Source: Tropicibacter sp. Alg240-R139 (GTDB taxonomy: Bacteria; Pseudomonadota; Alphaproteobacteria; Rhodobacterales; Rhodobacteraceae). Taken from it: a stretch of 64,000 bases of DNA. The notes beneath the pieces are model-generated. The model saw only the letters and a program-made list of their open reading frames with translations. It was not told the origin of the DNA and ran no database searches. Below, piece after piece: positions 36,546-45,598 of the stretch. The number at the start of each line of letters is the position of its first letter. The stretch's first letter is position 1. Location: assembly GCF_900537075.1 (NCBI RefSeq), contig NZ_UNRA01000002.1, forward strand, positions 357,218 through 421,217, written 5' to 3'. Made by a program: the position numbers and the translations under genes.

Positions 36546-37021
36546 CCAAGATCCACGTCACAACAACCGTAAACGGCGACGAGACCGAGTTCCTGTGCGA
36601 TCCACGCGAAACGCTGCTCGACGTGCTGCGCGACCGCCTGAACCTGACCGGCGCGAAAGAGGGCTGTGGTACCGGCGATTGCGGCGCTTGTTCGGTGACC
36701 ATGGAAGGGCGGCTGGTTTGTTCGTGTCTGGTGCTGGGGGCCGAAGCCGAGGGCAAAGACATTGCCACGGTCGAAGGCATCGCGGATGGTGACACGCTCC
36801 ACCCGTTGCAACGCAAGTTCATCGAACATGCCGCCCTGCAATGCGGCATCTGCACGCCAGGTATCCTGGTCGCGGCCAAATCGCTGCTGGAAAAGAACCC
36901 GGACCCGAGCGAGACCGAGGTCCGGTATTGGCTGGCGGGCAACCTTTGCCGGTGTACCGGCTATGACAAGATCATTCGCGCCGTGATGGACGCGGCCACT
37001 GAAATGCGGGAGGCGTCGTAA
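36542..37021 (+). CDS. molybdenum hydroxylase 2Fe-2S subunit (CoxS-like)
   Basis: A 159-residue small subunit carrying two [2Fe-2S] clusters. The plant-type ferredoxin cysteines are in GCGTGDCGACSVTMEGRLVC (about residues 41-60). The second, helical cluster uses CGICTPGIL and GNLCRCTGYDKI. It relays electrons from the molybdenum subunit to the FAD subunit. Its start overlaps the FAD subunit stop (ATGA) and its stop overlaps the large-subunit start (TAATG), so the three genes are coupled. Confidence 0.95.
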   Translation: MTKIHVTTTVNGDETEFLCDPRETLLDVLRDRLNLTGAKEGCGTGDCGACSVTMEGRLVCSCLVLGAEAEGKDIATVEGIADGDTLHPLQRKFIEHAALQCGICTPGILVAAKSLLEKNPDPSETEVRYWLAGNLCRCTGYDKIIRAVMDAATEMREAS

Positions 37022-39261
37022 TGGCTCTGGACGATCGTAAATCCGACTTCACCTTTATCGGCACACGCCCGGATCGCCCAGATGGGCTGGACAAGGTCAC
37101 GGGTCGCGCCAAGTTCGGCGCCGATGCCGTTGCACCGGGGATGCTGTTTGGCGCCATCGTGCGCTCACCCCATGCTCATGCACGGATCGTCAAAATCGAC
37201 ACGTCCAAGGCCGAGGCCATGAAGGGCGTCAAGGCCGTGGTCACACGTGCCGATTTCGCAACTGGCCTGACGGGCGAATTCTGGAACGTGCAGGAAAACG
37301 TCATGGCGGGCGACACCGCGCTTTATGACGGTCACGCGGTCGCGGCGGTTGCAGCGAACTCGGCGCTGGATGCGCGCGACGCGGCCAAGCTGATCGAGAT
37401 CGAATACGAAGTTCTGCCTCACGTCACTGACGTGGACAAGGCGATGGAAGCCGACGCACCTGTGATCCGCGACGGCACTGCCGATGGGTCGGTGCCCGAG
37501 GGCATGCACCCCAACGTCGTGCGCTACCACGAAAGCGGTCACGGTGATGTCGCGGCAGGCTTTGCCGCGGCTGATCTGGTGATCGAAGACAGCTTCAAAA
37601 CCGAAGCAACCCATCAGGGTTACATCGAACCGCACGCCTGTCTTGCCTCGCTGGGTGCGGACGGCAAAGGGGAGCTGTGGTGCACCACGCAAGGGCATTG
37701 GTACGCGCAGAAACACTGCGCCGCGCTCTTGGGCATCGAAACCTCGCAATTGCGCGTGACCGCATCGGAAATCGGCGGCGGTTTTGGTGGCAAAACCACC
37801 GTGTTCATCGAACCGGTTGCACTGGCGCTGTCGCGCAAGGCCAACCGGCCGGTAAAGATGGTGATGAGCCGCTCTGAGGTGCTGCGCGCCACCGGCCCGA
37901 CCTCGTCAACCTCGATGGACGTCAAGATCGGCATGACAAAGGACGGCACCATCACCGCCGCCGAAGGGGTGTTCCGCCTGCAAGGCGGCGCGTTCCCCGG
38001 TGCGCCGATGGAATTCACCGCCATGTGCGCATTCGCGCCCTATGCGTTGGAGAATGTGCGCCAAGTTGGCTATGACGTCATCGCCAACCGTCCGAAGCAG
38101 GCCGCCTACCGCGCGCCAGGCTCGCCTATGGCGGCGTTTGCGGTCGAGTCAGTGATCGACTTGCTATGTCAGCAACTAGATCTGGACCCCGTCGAAGTGC
38201 GTCTGAAGAACGCGTCGAAAAAAGGCACCAAAGCCAGCTATGGCCCGCGCTTTGATGACATCGGCCTGGTTGAATGTCTGGAAGCCGCTCGCGACCATCC
38301 ACATTACTCGGCGCAGCTGGAACAGGGGCAGGGACGCGGGATTTCCTGTGGCTTCTGGTTCAACCACGGCGGCGAGACATCCGTGTCGCTGGCGCTGAGC
38401 GAGGATGGCACCGTGCAAGTTTCGGTCGGCACGCCCGACATCGGCGGCAGCCGCGCGTCCATGGCGCTGATGGCGTCGGAAACGCTGGGTATCCCGTACG
38501 AAAACATCCGCGTCACCATCGCGGACACCGCGACACTGGGCTACAACGACGTCAGCCACGGCTCGCGCGTGACCTATGCCAGTGGTTTGGCAACGATCAA
38601 GGCAGCGCAGGCCGCGATTGCCGAGATGTGCAAACGTGCAGCCGCTAAATGGGGTATCCCCGAGGATGCGGTGAAATGGGAAGACGGCTGCGCTGTGCCA
38701 TCTGGCCCTAACGCTGGCGATTTCGAACCCTTGGCTATGGCCGACATCACCGCCGATATGGGCGCCACCGGTGGCCCGATCTCGGGTCATTTCGAGGCCA
38801 CGCCCGAAGGGGCAGGGGTGTCGTTTGGCGTTCACATCGTGGACGCGCAGGTCGACCCGGAAACCGGCAAGACTTCCATCCCGCGCTACACCGTCATTCA
38901 GGACGCAGGCAAAGCGATCCACCCCGCATACGTCGAGGGACAGTTCCAGGGCGGTGCCGCACAGGGTATCGGTTGGGCGCTGAACGAGGAATATGTCTAT
39001 GGAGAAGATGGGCGTTTGCAGAACGCCGTGTTCCTTGATTATCGCATTCCCGTCGCCTCGGACCTGCCAATGATCGACACGGTGATTGTCGAGGTTCCCA
39101 ACCCTGGCCACCCCTACGGTGTACGCGGTGTGGGCGAGACCGGCATCGTGCCCCCGCTGGCGGCCATCGCCAACGCTGTGTCGCGTGCAGCAGGCGTGCG
39201 GATGTTCGAATTGCCGATGTCGCCGCCCCGCATTCTTGCGGCGCTCAAAGCGGATGGTTGA
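37021..39261 (+). CDS. molybdenum hydroxylase large (molybdopterin) subunit
   Basis: A 746-residue large subunit. Molybdopterin contacts are in ASEIGGGFGGKTTVFIEPVA (near residue 244) and KQAAYRAPGSPMAAFAVESV (near 360). The catalytic glutamate sits in GVRGVGETGIVPPLAAIANA (near 702). The active-site loop is AYRAPGSP and not the AYxCSFR loop with its cysteine, so it is not a true form I CO dehydrogenase despite cox-like names. It would hydroxylate a carbonyl or N-heteroaromatic substrate with water as oxygen source. The kyn genes just upstream invite a quinoline/kynurenate-type substrate, but this is a guess. Confidence 0.92.
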   Translation: MALDDRKSDFTFIGTRPDRPDGLDKVTGRAKFGADAVAPGMLFGAIVRSPHAHARIVKIDTSKAEAMKGVKAVVTRADFATGLTGEFWNVQENVMAGDTALYDGHAVAAVAANSALDARDAAKLIEIEYEVLPHVTDVDKAMEADAPVIRDGTADGSVPEGMHPNVVRYHESGHGDVAAGFAAADLVIEDSFKTEATHQGYIEPHACLASLGADGKGELWCTTQGHWYAQKHCAALLGIETSQLRVTASEIGGGFGGKTTVFIEPVALALSRKANRPVKMVMSRSEVLRATGPTSSTSMDVKIGMTKDGTITAAEGVFRLQGGAFPGAPMEFTAMCAFAPYALENVRQVGYDVIANRPKQAAYRAPGSPMAAFAVESVIDLLCQQLDLDPVEVRLKNASKKGTKASYGPRFDDIGLVECLEAARDHPHYSAQLEQGQGRGISCGFWFNHGGETSVSLALSEDGTVQVSVGTPDIGGSRASMALMASETLGIPYENIRVTIADTATLGYNDVSHGSRVTYASGLATIKAAQAAIAEMCKRAAAKWGIPEDAVKWEDGCAVPSGPNAGDFEPLAMADITADMGATGGPISGHFEATPEGAGVSFGVHIVDAQVDPETGKTSIPRYTVIQDAGKAIHPAYVEGQFQGGAAQGIGWALNEEYVYGEDGRLQNAVFLDYRIPVASDLPMIDTVIVEVPNPGHPYGVRGVGETGIVPPLAAIANAVSRAAGVRMFELPMSPPRILAALKADG

Positions 39262-39499
39262 GGTCAACCTCTGGTCCGGACTGCGCAGTCTGACCGGCGG
39301 CAAACAGGTTGTGGAGGTCGAGGCCTCCACCGTCGGCGAGGTCCTGTCGGGCCTCGTCAAAGCCTATCCGCAGCTGAAAGGTCCGATCGAGGCCGGTGTT
39401 TCGGTGGCTGTCGATGGGCGCATCATCGCCAGTGGTCTGACCGAACCCGTCAGCCCCGGCAGCGAGGTCTATCTGATGCAACGTCTCAAGGGCGGGTGA
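39254..39499 (+). CDS. MoaD/ThiS family sulfur-carrier-like protein
   Basis: An 81-residue beta-grasp protein whose ATG 39254 overlaps the large-subunit stop by 8 nt. The sequence begins MVEVNLWSGLRSLTGGKQVV, has the hydrophobic core of MoaD proteins and ends YLMQRLKGG. The terminal Gly-Gly is needed for thiocarboxylate formation in MoaD and ThiS. MoaD supplies sulfur for the molybdopterin dithiolene. A copy fused by overlap to a molybdenum hydroxylase operon suggests a dedicated cofactor-supply role or sulfuration of the cofactor. No MoaE or MoeB-like gene is next to it. Confidence 0.82.
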   Translation: MVEVNLWSGLRSLTGGKQVVEVEASTVGEVLSGLVKAYPQLKGPIEAGVSVAVDGRIIASGLTEPVSPGSEVYLMQRLKGG

Positions 39500-39591
39500 T
39501 GCCCGGGGCGTGACTTGAGGTTTGTCCCCCCTGCGGTTACAGCAGCGAACTGCACAACACGCACGGACACTTCTCGACTCTAATACCTGTC

Positions 39592-40136
39592 TTTCGCACT
39601 TTTTTCTTTTTGGGGTCGGTTTTGTTAGGCGCTTCCGTGCAAGCTCAACCGAGCCATGAGCTGCAGGTCGCGGCCCTTACCGTCCTTCGGGACGATCGCG
39701 TCCAGATCCGCTATGAAATCCGGAACACTTCGGATCGCCCGGTCTGCCTGCCGGCGACTGACGGGGCCCTTTGGTGTTTGTCGAGCAGTTTGGCGCGACC
39801 GACAACATACCTATGGCGCGAGCTGACGGAGGGGCAACTGGGGAGGAACGGTTTCGCAGCTTCTATCTATCGCTTCGCCCAGGGCAAAGATTCTTGTCGA
39901 GTGTGGTTTATTCAGCCAAAGATTTCGCAGGATTTCACCCCTCGGATGGTCAAGTGGAACAACCACCACAGGTTGAGCGCGATCCGCTGTTTGTGATCCT
40001 GTCCCTGCCACTTAGAAATTGTCCTTTGATTCAGCACAATGGTGCGCTGACGTTTAACGGAACCTGGCATGTCACTCGTGTTGTCAGGTCGTTACCGTCG
40101 CGCGTTTTCAGCTCGCGTTGGTCTAGACGCAACTGA
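39592..40136 (+). pseudogene. frameshifted exported protein of unknown family
   Basis: Frame 1 gives a signal-peptide-like stretch (PVFRTFFFLGSVLLGASVQA, cleaved before or after AQ) and a beta-rich start, LQVAALTVLRDDRVQIRYEI, with NTSDRPVCLPATDG. No ATG or GTG precedes it; TTG 39610 is the only near start. Around 39762-39770 (ACGGGGCCCT) the protein-like sequence moves to frame 3, which reads VFVEQFGATDNIPMARADGG and continues to a stop at 40136. The GC-run suggests a one-base indel, either a real mutation or a sequencing error. I do not recognise the family. It lies in a lower-GC stretch next to a tRNA gene. Confidence 0.45.
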
Positions 40137-40311
40137 TTGGTTAGCGATTTATTAATCCATTGAATTTTAGATTGTAGCACATGTGGGGCCGTCCATTGCC
40201 CCTGCTCGGCAGGCTCGTCGTTTTCAGGGCGGCTACCACACAAAAATACGCAAGACTTTTCGCTGCGTCCGATTCGGATGCTACATTTTCGAGTTGCTGG
40301 AGTTTCGAATT

Positions 40312-40488
40312 ATGACACTTCGTTTGATGAACTGCGGATATTGCACTCACCGGCTTCGGTTTGGTGCCAACCGATGCGGGAAATGCTATCAGAAAGCACC
40401 GCTGGTGAATCGGTTTTGGCGAATTTCGACGGGCCTTGGCTTGGCCACAATCATGGTTGTCCTGGCTTTTTCTGCGACGATCAGCTGA
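40312..40488 (+). CDS. small zinc-ribbon membrane protein (58 aa)
   Basis: A 58-residue protein from ATG 40312. Two CxxC pairs (C8-C11 and C22-C25, in CGYC and CGKC) with ten residues between them form a likely zinc ribbon. After a basic turn, GLGLATIMVVLAFSATIS is a predicted transmembrane helix at the C-terminus. No neighbour is clearly cotranscribed, and the ribosome-binding site is weak. Compact zinc-ribbon plus one-helix proteins of unknown function exist widely in bacteria. A chance frame is not excluded, but the ordered CxxC pairs and helix make a real gene plausible. Confidence 0.5.
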   Translation: MTLRLMNCGYCTHRLRFGANRCGKCYQKAPLVNRFWRISTGLGLATIMVVLAFSATIS

Positions 40489-40687
40489 AGGCGCATGTTT
40501 TTTGGGAGGTTGGTAGCAGGCTTTGCAGTTGAAACTGAGCAACCTGGCGATTTCCCAAAGGGGTCTTTCGTTACGACCCAAGGGGCCCGAAGTCATGCAT
40601 GGGCTGCTTTGATTACCTGGGGAAAATCGACGTCATCAATCTTACTTGAAGCCGCAAGGTTTTGAAATTTAAAGATTAATTCAGATA

Positions 40688-40762
<75 letters not shown>

Positions 40763-40846
40763 GCCGTGGTGGGGTGATTAGCTCCAAACGAAACAGGGTG
40801 CAAGGGTTATCTGGACGCTTTTTTTCCGCTCCTGTAGAGAGGGGGC

Positions 40847-41002
40847 ATGGCAGACAAAGACACACCCCGAAATAAGGCAAAGACCGAAGCGTCGCGCGAA
40901 GACAGGCTTAAGGCGGCGCTCAAGGCGAATCTGGGTCGGCGTAAGGCGCAGGCCAAGGCGCGCACGGTTCAAAGCGACGGTAACGAAGAAGGCGAGGGTT
41001 AA
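40847..41002 (+). CDS. conserved small basic protein upstream of murA (51 aa)
   Basis: A 51-residue highly charged protein, ATG 40847 to TAA 41002, preceded by GAGAGGGGG. It starts MADKDTPRNKAKTEASREDR and continues with an Arg/Lys/Ala-rich helix (LKAALKANLGRRKAQAKART) and an acidic tail. It is 6 nt upstream of murA and is probably cotranscribed with it. Similar short genes occur before murA in Rhodobacterales as far as I recall. The function is unknown; it could bind nucleic acid or be a translation-coupling leader. Confidence 0.7.
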   Translation: MADKDTPRNKAKTEASREDRLKAALKANLGRRKAQAKARTVQSDGNEEGEG

Positions 41003-41008
41003 GAGCAG

Positions 41009-42274
41009 ATGGATTCGATTCTGGTGACAGGGAATGGCGAGCTGAACGGCCAAATCCCAATTGCAGGGGCAAAAAACGCGTGTCTGACGCTGATGCCCGC
41101 CACATTGCTCAGCGAAGAGCCGTTGACACTGACCAACGCGCCACGCTTGAGCGACATCAAGACCATGACTGCTTTGTTGCAGTCGCTGGGGGCCGAGGTC
41201 TCAACCCTGCAGGACGGTCAGGTCATCGCCATGTCCAGTCACGACCTGACCAGCCACACGGCGGATTACGATATCGTGCGCAAGATGCGCGCTTCGAATC
41301 TGGTTCTTGGGCCGATGTTGGCGCGTCTGGGGCAAGCGATTGTATCGCTGCCGGGTGGCTGTGCAATTGGCGCGCGCCCGATGGATTTGCACATCGAAGG
41401 CCTCGAAGCTCTTGGGGCCGAGATTGAACTCAAGGACGGTTACTTGCACGCTGTTGCTCGGGGCGGTCTCAAGGGGGCAGTTCATGAAATGCGCTTTGCC
41501 TCTGTTGGGGCGACCGAGAACATCGTTATGGCGGCGACGCTGGCTAAGGGCACCACGGTGCTCAAAAACGCGGCGCGCGAGCCCGAGATTGTGGATTTGG
41601 TTGACTGCCTGCGCAAAATGGGTGCCCAGATCGCGGGCGAGGGGACGTCAACCATTGAAATTCAAGGCGTTGATCGCCTGCACGGCGCGACGCATCAGGT
41701 TGTCACTGACCGGATTGAATTGGGCACATACATGTTGGCCCCGGCGATTTGTGGTGGCGAAGTTGAGCTGTTGGGTGGGCGCTTGAGCCTGGTGGGGGCG
41801 TTTGTTGAGAAACTGGATGCCGCCGGGATTGATGTGGAAGAGACCGCAAAGGGGCTGAAAGTACGCCGTCGCAATGGCCGTGTTCAGGCCGTTGACGTGA
41901 CGACTGAGCCGTTCCCGGGTTTCCCGACGGATTTGCAGGCCCAGATGATGGCTCTTTTGTGCACGGCCGAAGGCACCAGCGTTTTGGAAGAGAAGATCTT
42001 CGAAAACCGGTTCATGCATGCACCGGAGTTGACACGCATGGGTGCGCACATTGACGTGCAAGGCGGGACAGCCACGGTAACCGGAGTCGAACGCCTTAAG
42101 GGTGCGCCGGTGATGGCAACTGATTTGCGGGCCAGTGTGTCACTGATTCTGGCCGGATTGGCGGCCGAAGGCGAAACCGTGGTCAGCCGGGTCTATCATC
42201 TGGATCGTGGCTATGAACATGTGGTGCGCAAGCTGGAAGGCGTGGGCGCAAAAATCGAACGGATCAAAAGCTGA
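41009..42274 (+). CDS. murA: UDP-N-acetylglucosamine 1-carboxyvinyltransferase
   Basis: A 421-residue MurA. It transfers enolpyruvate from PEP to UDP-GlcNAc in the first committed step of peptidoglycan synthesis, in the cytoplasm. The start [20 protein letters not shown] has the conserved KN pair. The catalytic cysteine loop is [20 protein letters not shown] with C118, so it is predicted to be fosfomycin-sensitive. The C-terminus [19 protein letters not shown] is standard. Length matches the family. It is followed without a gap by a DUF2948 gene (A of the ATG/TGA overlap). Confidence 0.98.
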   Translation: MDSILVTGNGELNGQIPIAGAKNACLTLMPATLLSEEPLTLTNAPRLSDIKTMTALLQSLGAEVSTLQDGQVIAMSSHDLTSHTADYDIVRKMRASNLVLGPMLARLGQAIVSLPGGCAIGARPMDLHIEGLEALGAEIELKDGYLHAVARGGLKGAVHEMRFASVGATENIVMAATLAKGTTVLKNAAREPEIVDLVDCLRKMGAQIAGEGTSTIEIQGVDRLHGATHQVVTDRIELGTYMLAPAICGGEVELLGGRLSLVGAFVEKLDAAGIDVEETAKGLKVRRRNGRVQAVDVTTEPFPGFPTDLQAQMMALLCTAEGTSVLEEKIFENRFMHAPELTRMGAHIDVQGGTATVTGVERLKGAPVMATDLRASVSLILAGLAAEGETVVSRVYHLDRGYEHVVRKLEGVGAKIERIKS

Positions 42275-42750
42275 TGGCAGACGCAACATTCGAAGATGGT
42301 CGCGAGGCACCGCTGAACCTGGGTGCGCTGGACGGCGAAGACCTCAAGGTGGTTTCGACTCTGACGCAGGATGCGGTGTTTCCGATCACCGAAATGTCCT
42401 GGCGCGCGTCCGAGCGGCGGTTTGCGCTTCTTGTAAACCGATTTCGGTGGGAAGACGAAGACGCGGCTCGCAAACGGGGTCGCGCATTCGAGCGGGTACA
42501 ATCGGTTCTGGTGGTCGACAATGTGCTGACGGTTGCAAGCCAGGGCATCGACCGATCCGACAAAGACATGGTGCTGTCCCTGCTGTCGGTAGAATTTGAA
42601 GCGGGCGACGACGGCGCGGGTCACGTCTTGCTGACACTGGCGGGTGACGGCGCAATTCGGTTGCAGGTCGAAGCGCTTGAAGTTTCGCTGAAAGATGTCA
42701 CGCGCCCCTATCTGGCTCCGTCGAAACACGCGCCCAATCATTCGGAATAA
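42274..42750 (+). CDS. DUF2948 family protein
   Basis: A 158-residue alphaproteobacterial protein of unknown function that I recognise as DUF2948. It has LGALDGEDLKVVSTLTQDAV near the start, SWRASERRFALLVNRFRWED, and LQVEALEVSLKDVTRPYLAP near the end. It overlaps murA by one base (TGATG) and the following acetyltransferase gene by one base. Its linkage with murA and hisD is typical for Rhodobacterales. No catalytic motif is seen. Confidence 0.85.
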   Translation: MADATFEDGREAPLNLGALDGEDLKVVSTLTQDAVFPITEMSWRASERRFALLVNRFRWEDEDAARKRGRAFERVQSVLVVDNVLTVASQGIDRSDKDMVLSLLSVEFEAGDDGAGHVLLTLAGDGAIRLQVEALEVSLKDVTRPYLAPSKHAPNHSE

Positions 42751-43235
42751 TGCGGAACAAGCGAGGCATTTCACAGACGTTTGGTGGGGTGCCTCAGGCG
42801 CTGGTTGTGCGATCGGCCACTGTGTTTGACGTCTTTGACATAAGCAGAGTTCTGATCCGCTCGATCACGGAACTATGTAAGGCGGATCATCACGGCGACC
42901 CGGAGAGGATCGCTGAATGGACCGCGAACAAATCACCCGAAAGTGTTCGGCAGTGGTTGAGCGGTCCGCATAGTGTGTGGGTCGCTGAAATAGACGGGGT
43001 CTCCTGCGGAGTTGCAGCGGCATCACCCGATGGCGAGGTGTCGGTTCTCTATGTCGACCCTTCAGCCGTAGGGTGCGGCGTTGGTGCGGCGTTGCTGGCC
43101 CAAGTGGAACAGCATTTGCGAGATGCCGAATTTGTTCACGCCAAGCTGGAAAGCACAGCCGCCGCGCTTGAGTTCTACACTCATCATGGGTGGATAAGGG
43201 GCGGTGACGGCCTGCGCATGACCAAGTTACTCTGA
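42750..43235 (+). CDS. GNAT family N-acetyltransferase
   Basis: A 161-residue GNAT-fold protein. Motif A is seen as VSVLYVDPSAVGCGVGAALL with the acetyl-CoA pyrophosphate loop (VGCGVGAAL), followed by HAKLESTAAALEFYTHHGWI, the motif B strand-helix. The N-terminal RSATVFDVFDISRVLIRSIT is a usual GNAT start. The first ATG (42750) overlaps the DUF2948 stop; an internal start nearer LVVRSATVFD is possible. The acceptor amine is unknown. It is encoded between DUF2948 and hisD, separated from hisD by 81 nt. Confidence 0.88.
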   Translation: MRNKRGISQTFGGVPQALVVRSATVFDVFDISRVLIRSITELCKADHHGDPERIAEWTANKSPESVRQWLSGPHSVWVAEIDGVSCGVAAASPDGEVSVLYVDPSAVGCGVGAALLAQVEQHLRDAEFVHAKLESTAAALEFYTHHGWIRGGDGLRMTKLL

Positions 43236-43316
43236 GCAGGGCCCATTGCCGCAAGGCGCGCATACAGCTTGAGGCCGCTGGAGGGGCCGGGTATGTGACC
43301 GGCAAAGGAGACACCG

Positions 43317-44618
43317 ATGCCCCAGTTCCTCAACACCACTCAGCCCGATTTCGAACAGGCCTTTGCGGATCTGTTGGGTGCCAAGCGCGAAGACAGCCCG
43401 GATGTGGATGACGTCGTGGCAGGGATCATCGCAGACGTCCGCGCGCACGGTGATGCCGCCGTGATCGAGCTGACGGAACGGTTCGACCGAATGACACTGA
43501 CGCCCAAGACATTGGCGATTTCAGCGGCTGAGGTTGACGCCGCAATCGCCCAGGTGCCGGACGAGGAGCGGACAGCCCTGGAATTGGCCGCAGAGCGCAT
43601 CCGCGCCTATCACGCGCGCCAAATGCCATCGGATGACAGCTGGACGGATGAGAGCGGTGCGACTTTGGGCTGGCGCTGGTCTGCGGTTTCTGCTGCCGGG
43701 CTGTATGTCCCGGGCGGGCTGGCGTCTTATCCTTCGTCCGTGCTGATGAACGCCATTCCAGCCAAGGTGGCTGGGGTCGAACGTCTGGCCATCACAGTGC
43801 CTACACCAGACGGGCAGATCAACCCACTTGTCCTATTGGCGGCGCGGCTGTCAGGCGTGGATGAAATTTATCGCATCGGGGGGGCGCAGGCGATTGCGGC
43901 GCTCGCTTATGGGACCGAAACAATCGCCCCGGTCGACAAGATCACAGGCCCCGGCAACGCCTTTGTGGCCGCCGCCAAGCGCCGAGTGTTCGGTAAGGTG
44001 GGCATCGACATGATTGCAGGCCCGTCCGAGATCCTGGTGATTGCGGACAAGGACAACGATCCTGACTGGATCGCACTTGATCTTCTGAGCCAGGCCGAAC
44101 ACGACGAAAGCGCGCAATCGATGCTTATCACCGATGACGAAGCGTTTGGTCGCGCTGTTGGTGCAGCCGTCGAGAAACGTCTCATCTCCTTGCAGCGCCG
44201 CTCTATCGCCGGTCCTAGCTGGCGCGATTTTGGCGCTGTCATTACCGCGCGCAATTTGGACGAGGCAGCGGCCTTGTCGAACCGGATTGCCCCCGAACAC
44301 CTTGAGCTCTGCGTGGCAGATCCCGATGCGCTCAGCATGAAGACGGTTCATGCCGGAGCGATCTTTCTCGGGCAATTCACGCCAGAGGCAATTGGTGACT
44401 ATGTAGGTGGGCCGAACCATGTGCTGCCCACAGCGCGGTCTGCGCGGTTCTCGTCCGGTTTGTCGGTCATGGATTTCCTCAAGCGCACCACGCTCAGCAA
44501 GATGACACCGGACGCTTTGCGCGCTATTGGACCTGCGGCCGAACGCTTGGCGCAGTCCGAGAGCCTTGAGGCGCATGGGCTGTCGGTCAAGGTGCGTCTG
44601 GACGCGCTCAACCGCTAG
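43317..44618 (+). CDS. hisD: histidinol dehydrogenase
   Basis: A 433-residue HisD. It oxidises L-histidinol to histidine in two NAD-dependent steps with a zinc ion. Segments are GLYVPGGLASYPSSVLMNAI, YRIGGAQAIAALAYGTETIA, DKITGPGNAFVAAAKRRVFG, IDMIAGPSEILVIAD and DLLSQAEHDESAQSML (zinc and catalytic residues), and YVGGPNHVLPTARSARFSSG. Length is normal. It is preceded by GGCAAAGGAGAC, a good ribosome-binding site. In related genomes UPF0262 and phosphatase genes follow directly; here a decayed metallo-hydrolase gene intervenes. Confidence 0.98.
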   Translation: MPQFLNTTQPDFEQAFADLLGAKREDSPDVDDVVAGIIADVRAHGDAAVIELTERFDRMTLTPKTLAISAAEVDAAIAQVPDEERTALELAAERIRAYHARQMPSDDSWTDESGATLGWRWSAVSAAGLYVPGGLASYPSSVLMNAIPAKVAGVERLAITVPTPDGQINPLVLLAARLSGVDEIYRIGGAQAIAALAYGTETIAPVDKITGPGNAFVAAAKRRVFGKVGIDMIAGPSEILVIADKDNDPDWIALDLLSQAEHDESAQSMLITDDEAFGRAVGAAVEKRLISLQRRSIAGPSWRDFGAVITARNLDEAAALSNRIAPEHLELCVADPDALSMKTVHAGAIFLGQFTPEAIGDYVGGPNHVLPTARSARFSSGLSVMDFLKRTTLSKMTPDALRAIGPAAERLAQSESLEAHGLSVKVRLDALNR

Positions 44619-45006
44619 GCTCTTACCCTCCCACTTGGTAATTGGGCGCAGGGATGGGTCGACGGGATGTCCTGTGCAAGCCTTTCGGTCACCGGCGCTT
44701 GGACCCGTGTTTCTTCGCCAGCGGTATTGTGGCCCTGGCTGCGGATTGAGCGATACAGAATCCGCATTTCGGCCCAACCTTTTAGTGCTGTCATACAGCG
44801 CGTCACCATCAGGTGGGACATGTCCAGACGGCAGGTTGCTTCGTTGGGCCGCCAACATCTAACATGATAACAAAGGCTTACGAACAATTGAAGCGATCCA
44901 TCTAATTGCTTCGATTTTCACAGCTCTGTTTTGATTTTGTGCGATACTTGTGTCGGATCTAGAAACCCATTTTGGGGGGTAAACCGCAACCAACGAACCT
45001 GAATCC
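44619..45006. other. gene-free stretch after hisD
   Basis: About 390 nt without a supportable gene. Short frames on both strands (for example 44615-44887 minus and 44667-44867 plus) have no family resemblance, ribosome-binding site or codon pattern in their favour. No clear terminator hairpin with T-run was found after hisD. The stretch leads into the remnant of a metallo-hydrolase gene. Confidence 0.5.
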
Positions 45007-45491
45007 AGGAAAACCATCACTGGAACATTCGCTGCCGCGACCCTGAGTGCGGGCAAAAAACAAGCCGCCCACTTGTTGATCGCTCCCTACAACTCGGACG
45101 GAAAAGCTTTTTCGCCGTCACCTTGACCTTGATCGAAAGTCCGATCGAGACTGTTCGGGTTGGCGTGGTTGTTGACGACAACCTGCATGTTTGGATCGCC
45201 GACACTCAGACGCCTAAGAACCGAAAAAATTGGGACCTGAAGCTGGGCACGCTTAAGGGCTTGATACCTGGGCGCATTATACCCGGACACTATTTGGGGG
45301 ACGTCAAGTTTGACCACTCAGCATTGGGTTTTACCCGTCAATATGTGACCCGGTTCGAAGGATCGACCGCAACGCCGGACACCGCAGAAGAGCCGCTTGG
45401 CGTGGTGACAGAATTCTATCCTGACTTCCCAATCACTGCGGGTTTGGGCCGCAGCGCCAAGGTGATCATGGGCGAGGCTTCGTGGCCCTGA
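45007..45491 (+). pseudogene. remnant of MBL-fold metallo-hydrolase gene
   Basis: The frame 45123-45491 encodes a C-terminal half typical of secreted MBL-fold hydrolases: VWIADTQTPKNRKNWDLKLG, then LIPGRIIPGHYLGDVK (the late-histidine region), and DHSALGFTRQYVTRFEGSTA. Upstream, 45017-45120 in another frame reads KTITGTFAAATLSAGKKQAA, a signal-peptide-like start, then APYNSDGKAF. The N-terminal substrate strands and the catalytic HxHxDH motif, roughly 100 residues in the family, are absent. No start codon is found. This indicates an internal deletion plus frameshift, so the gene is a pseudogene between hisD and UPF0262. Confidence 0.65.
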
Positions 45492-45598
45492 TGCAGCATT
45501 CAATTTGTCGAAGCCGAGCAGGAGCAACCGGGCGTTGCCCCTGCGTGTGTGTTCATGTAGGACCTTCCGGAACTTACGCTGACCGAGACCTCGAGCCG

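Noticed and set aside
37021..39261. carbon monoxide dehydrogenase CoxL
   Set aside because: The active-site loop lacks the AYxCSFR cysteine; the general molybdenum hydroxylase family is kept.
38176..39360. 394-codon minus-strand frame
   Set aside because: Antisense to the molybdenum hydroxylase large subunit, with low-complexity Arg/His/Cys content and no family resemblance.
44615..44887. 90-codon minus frame after hisD
   Set aside because: No ribosome-binding site, no homology recognised, overlaps the hisD end and a degenerate region.
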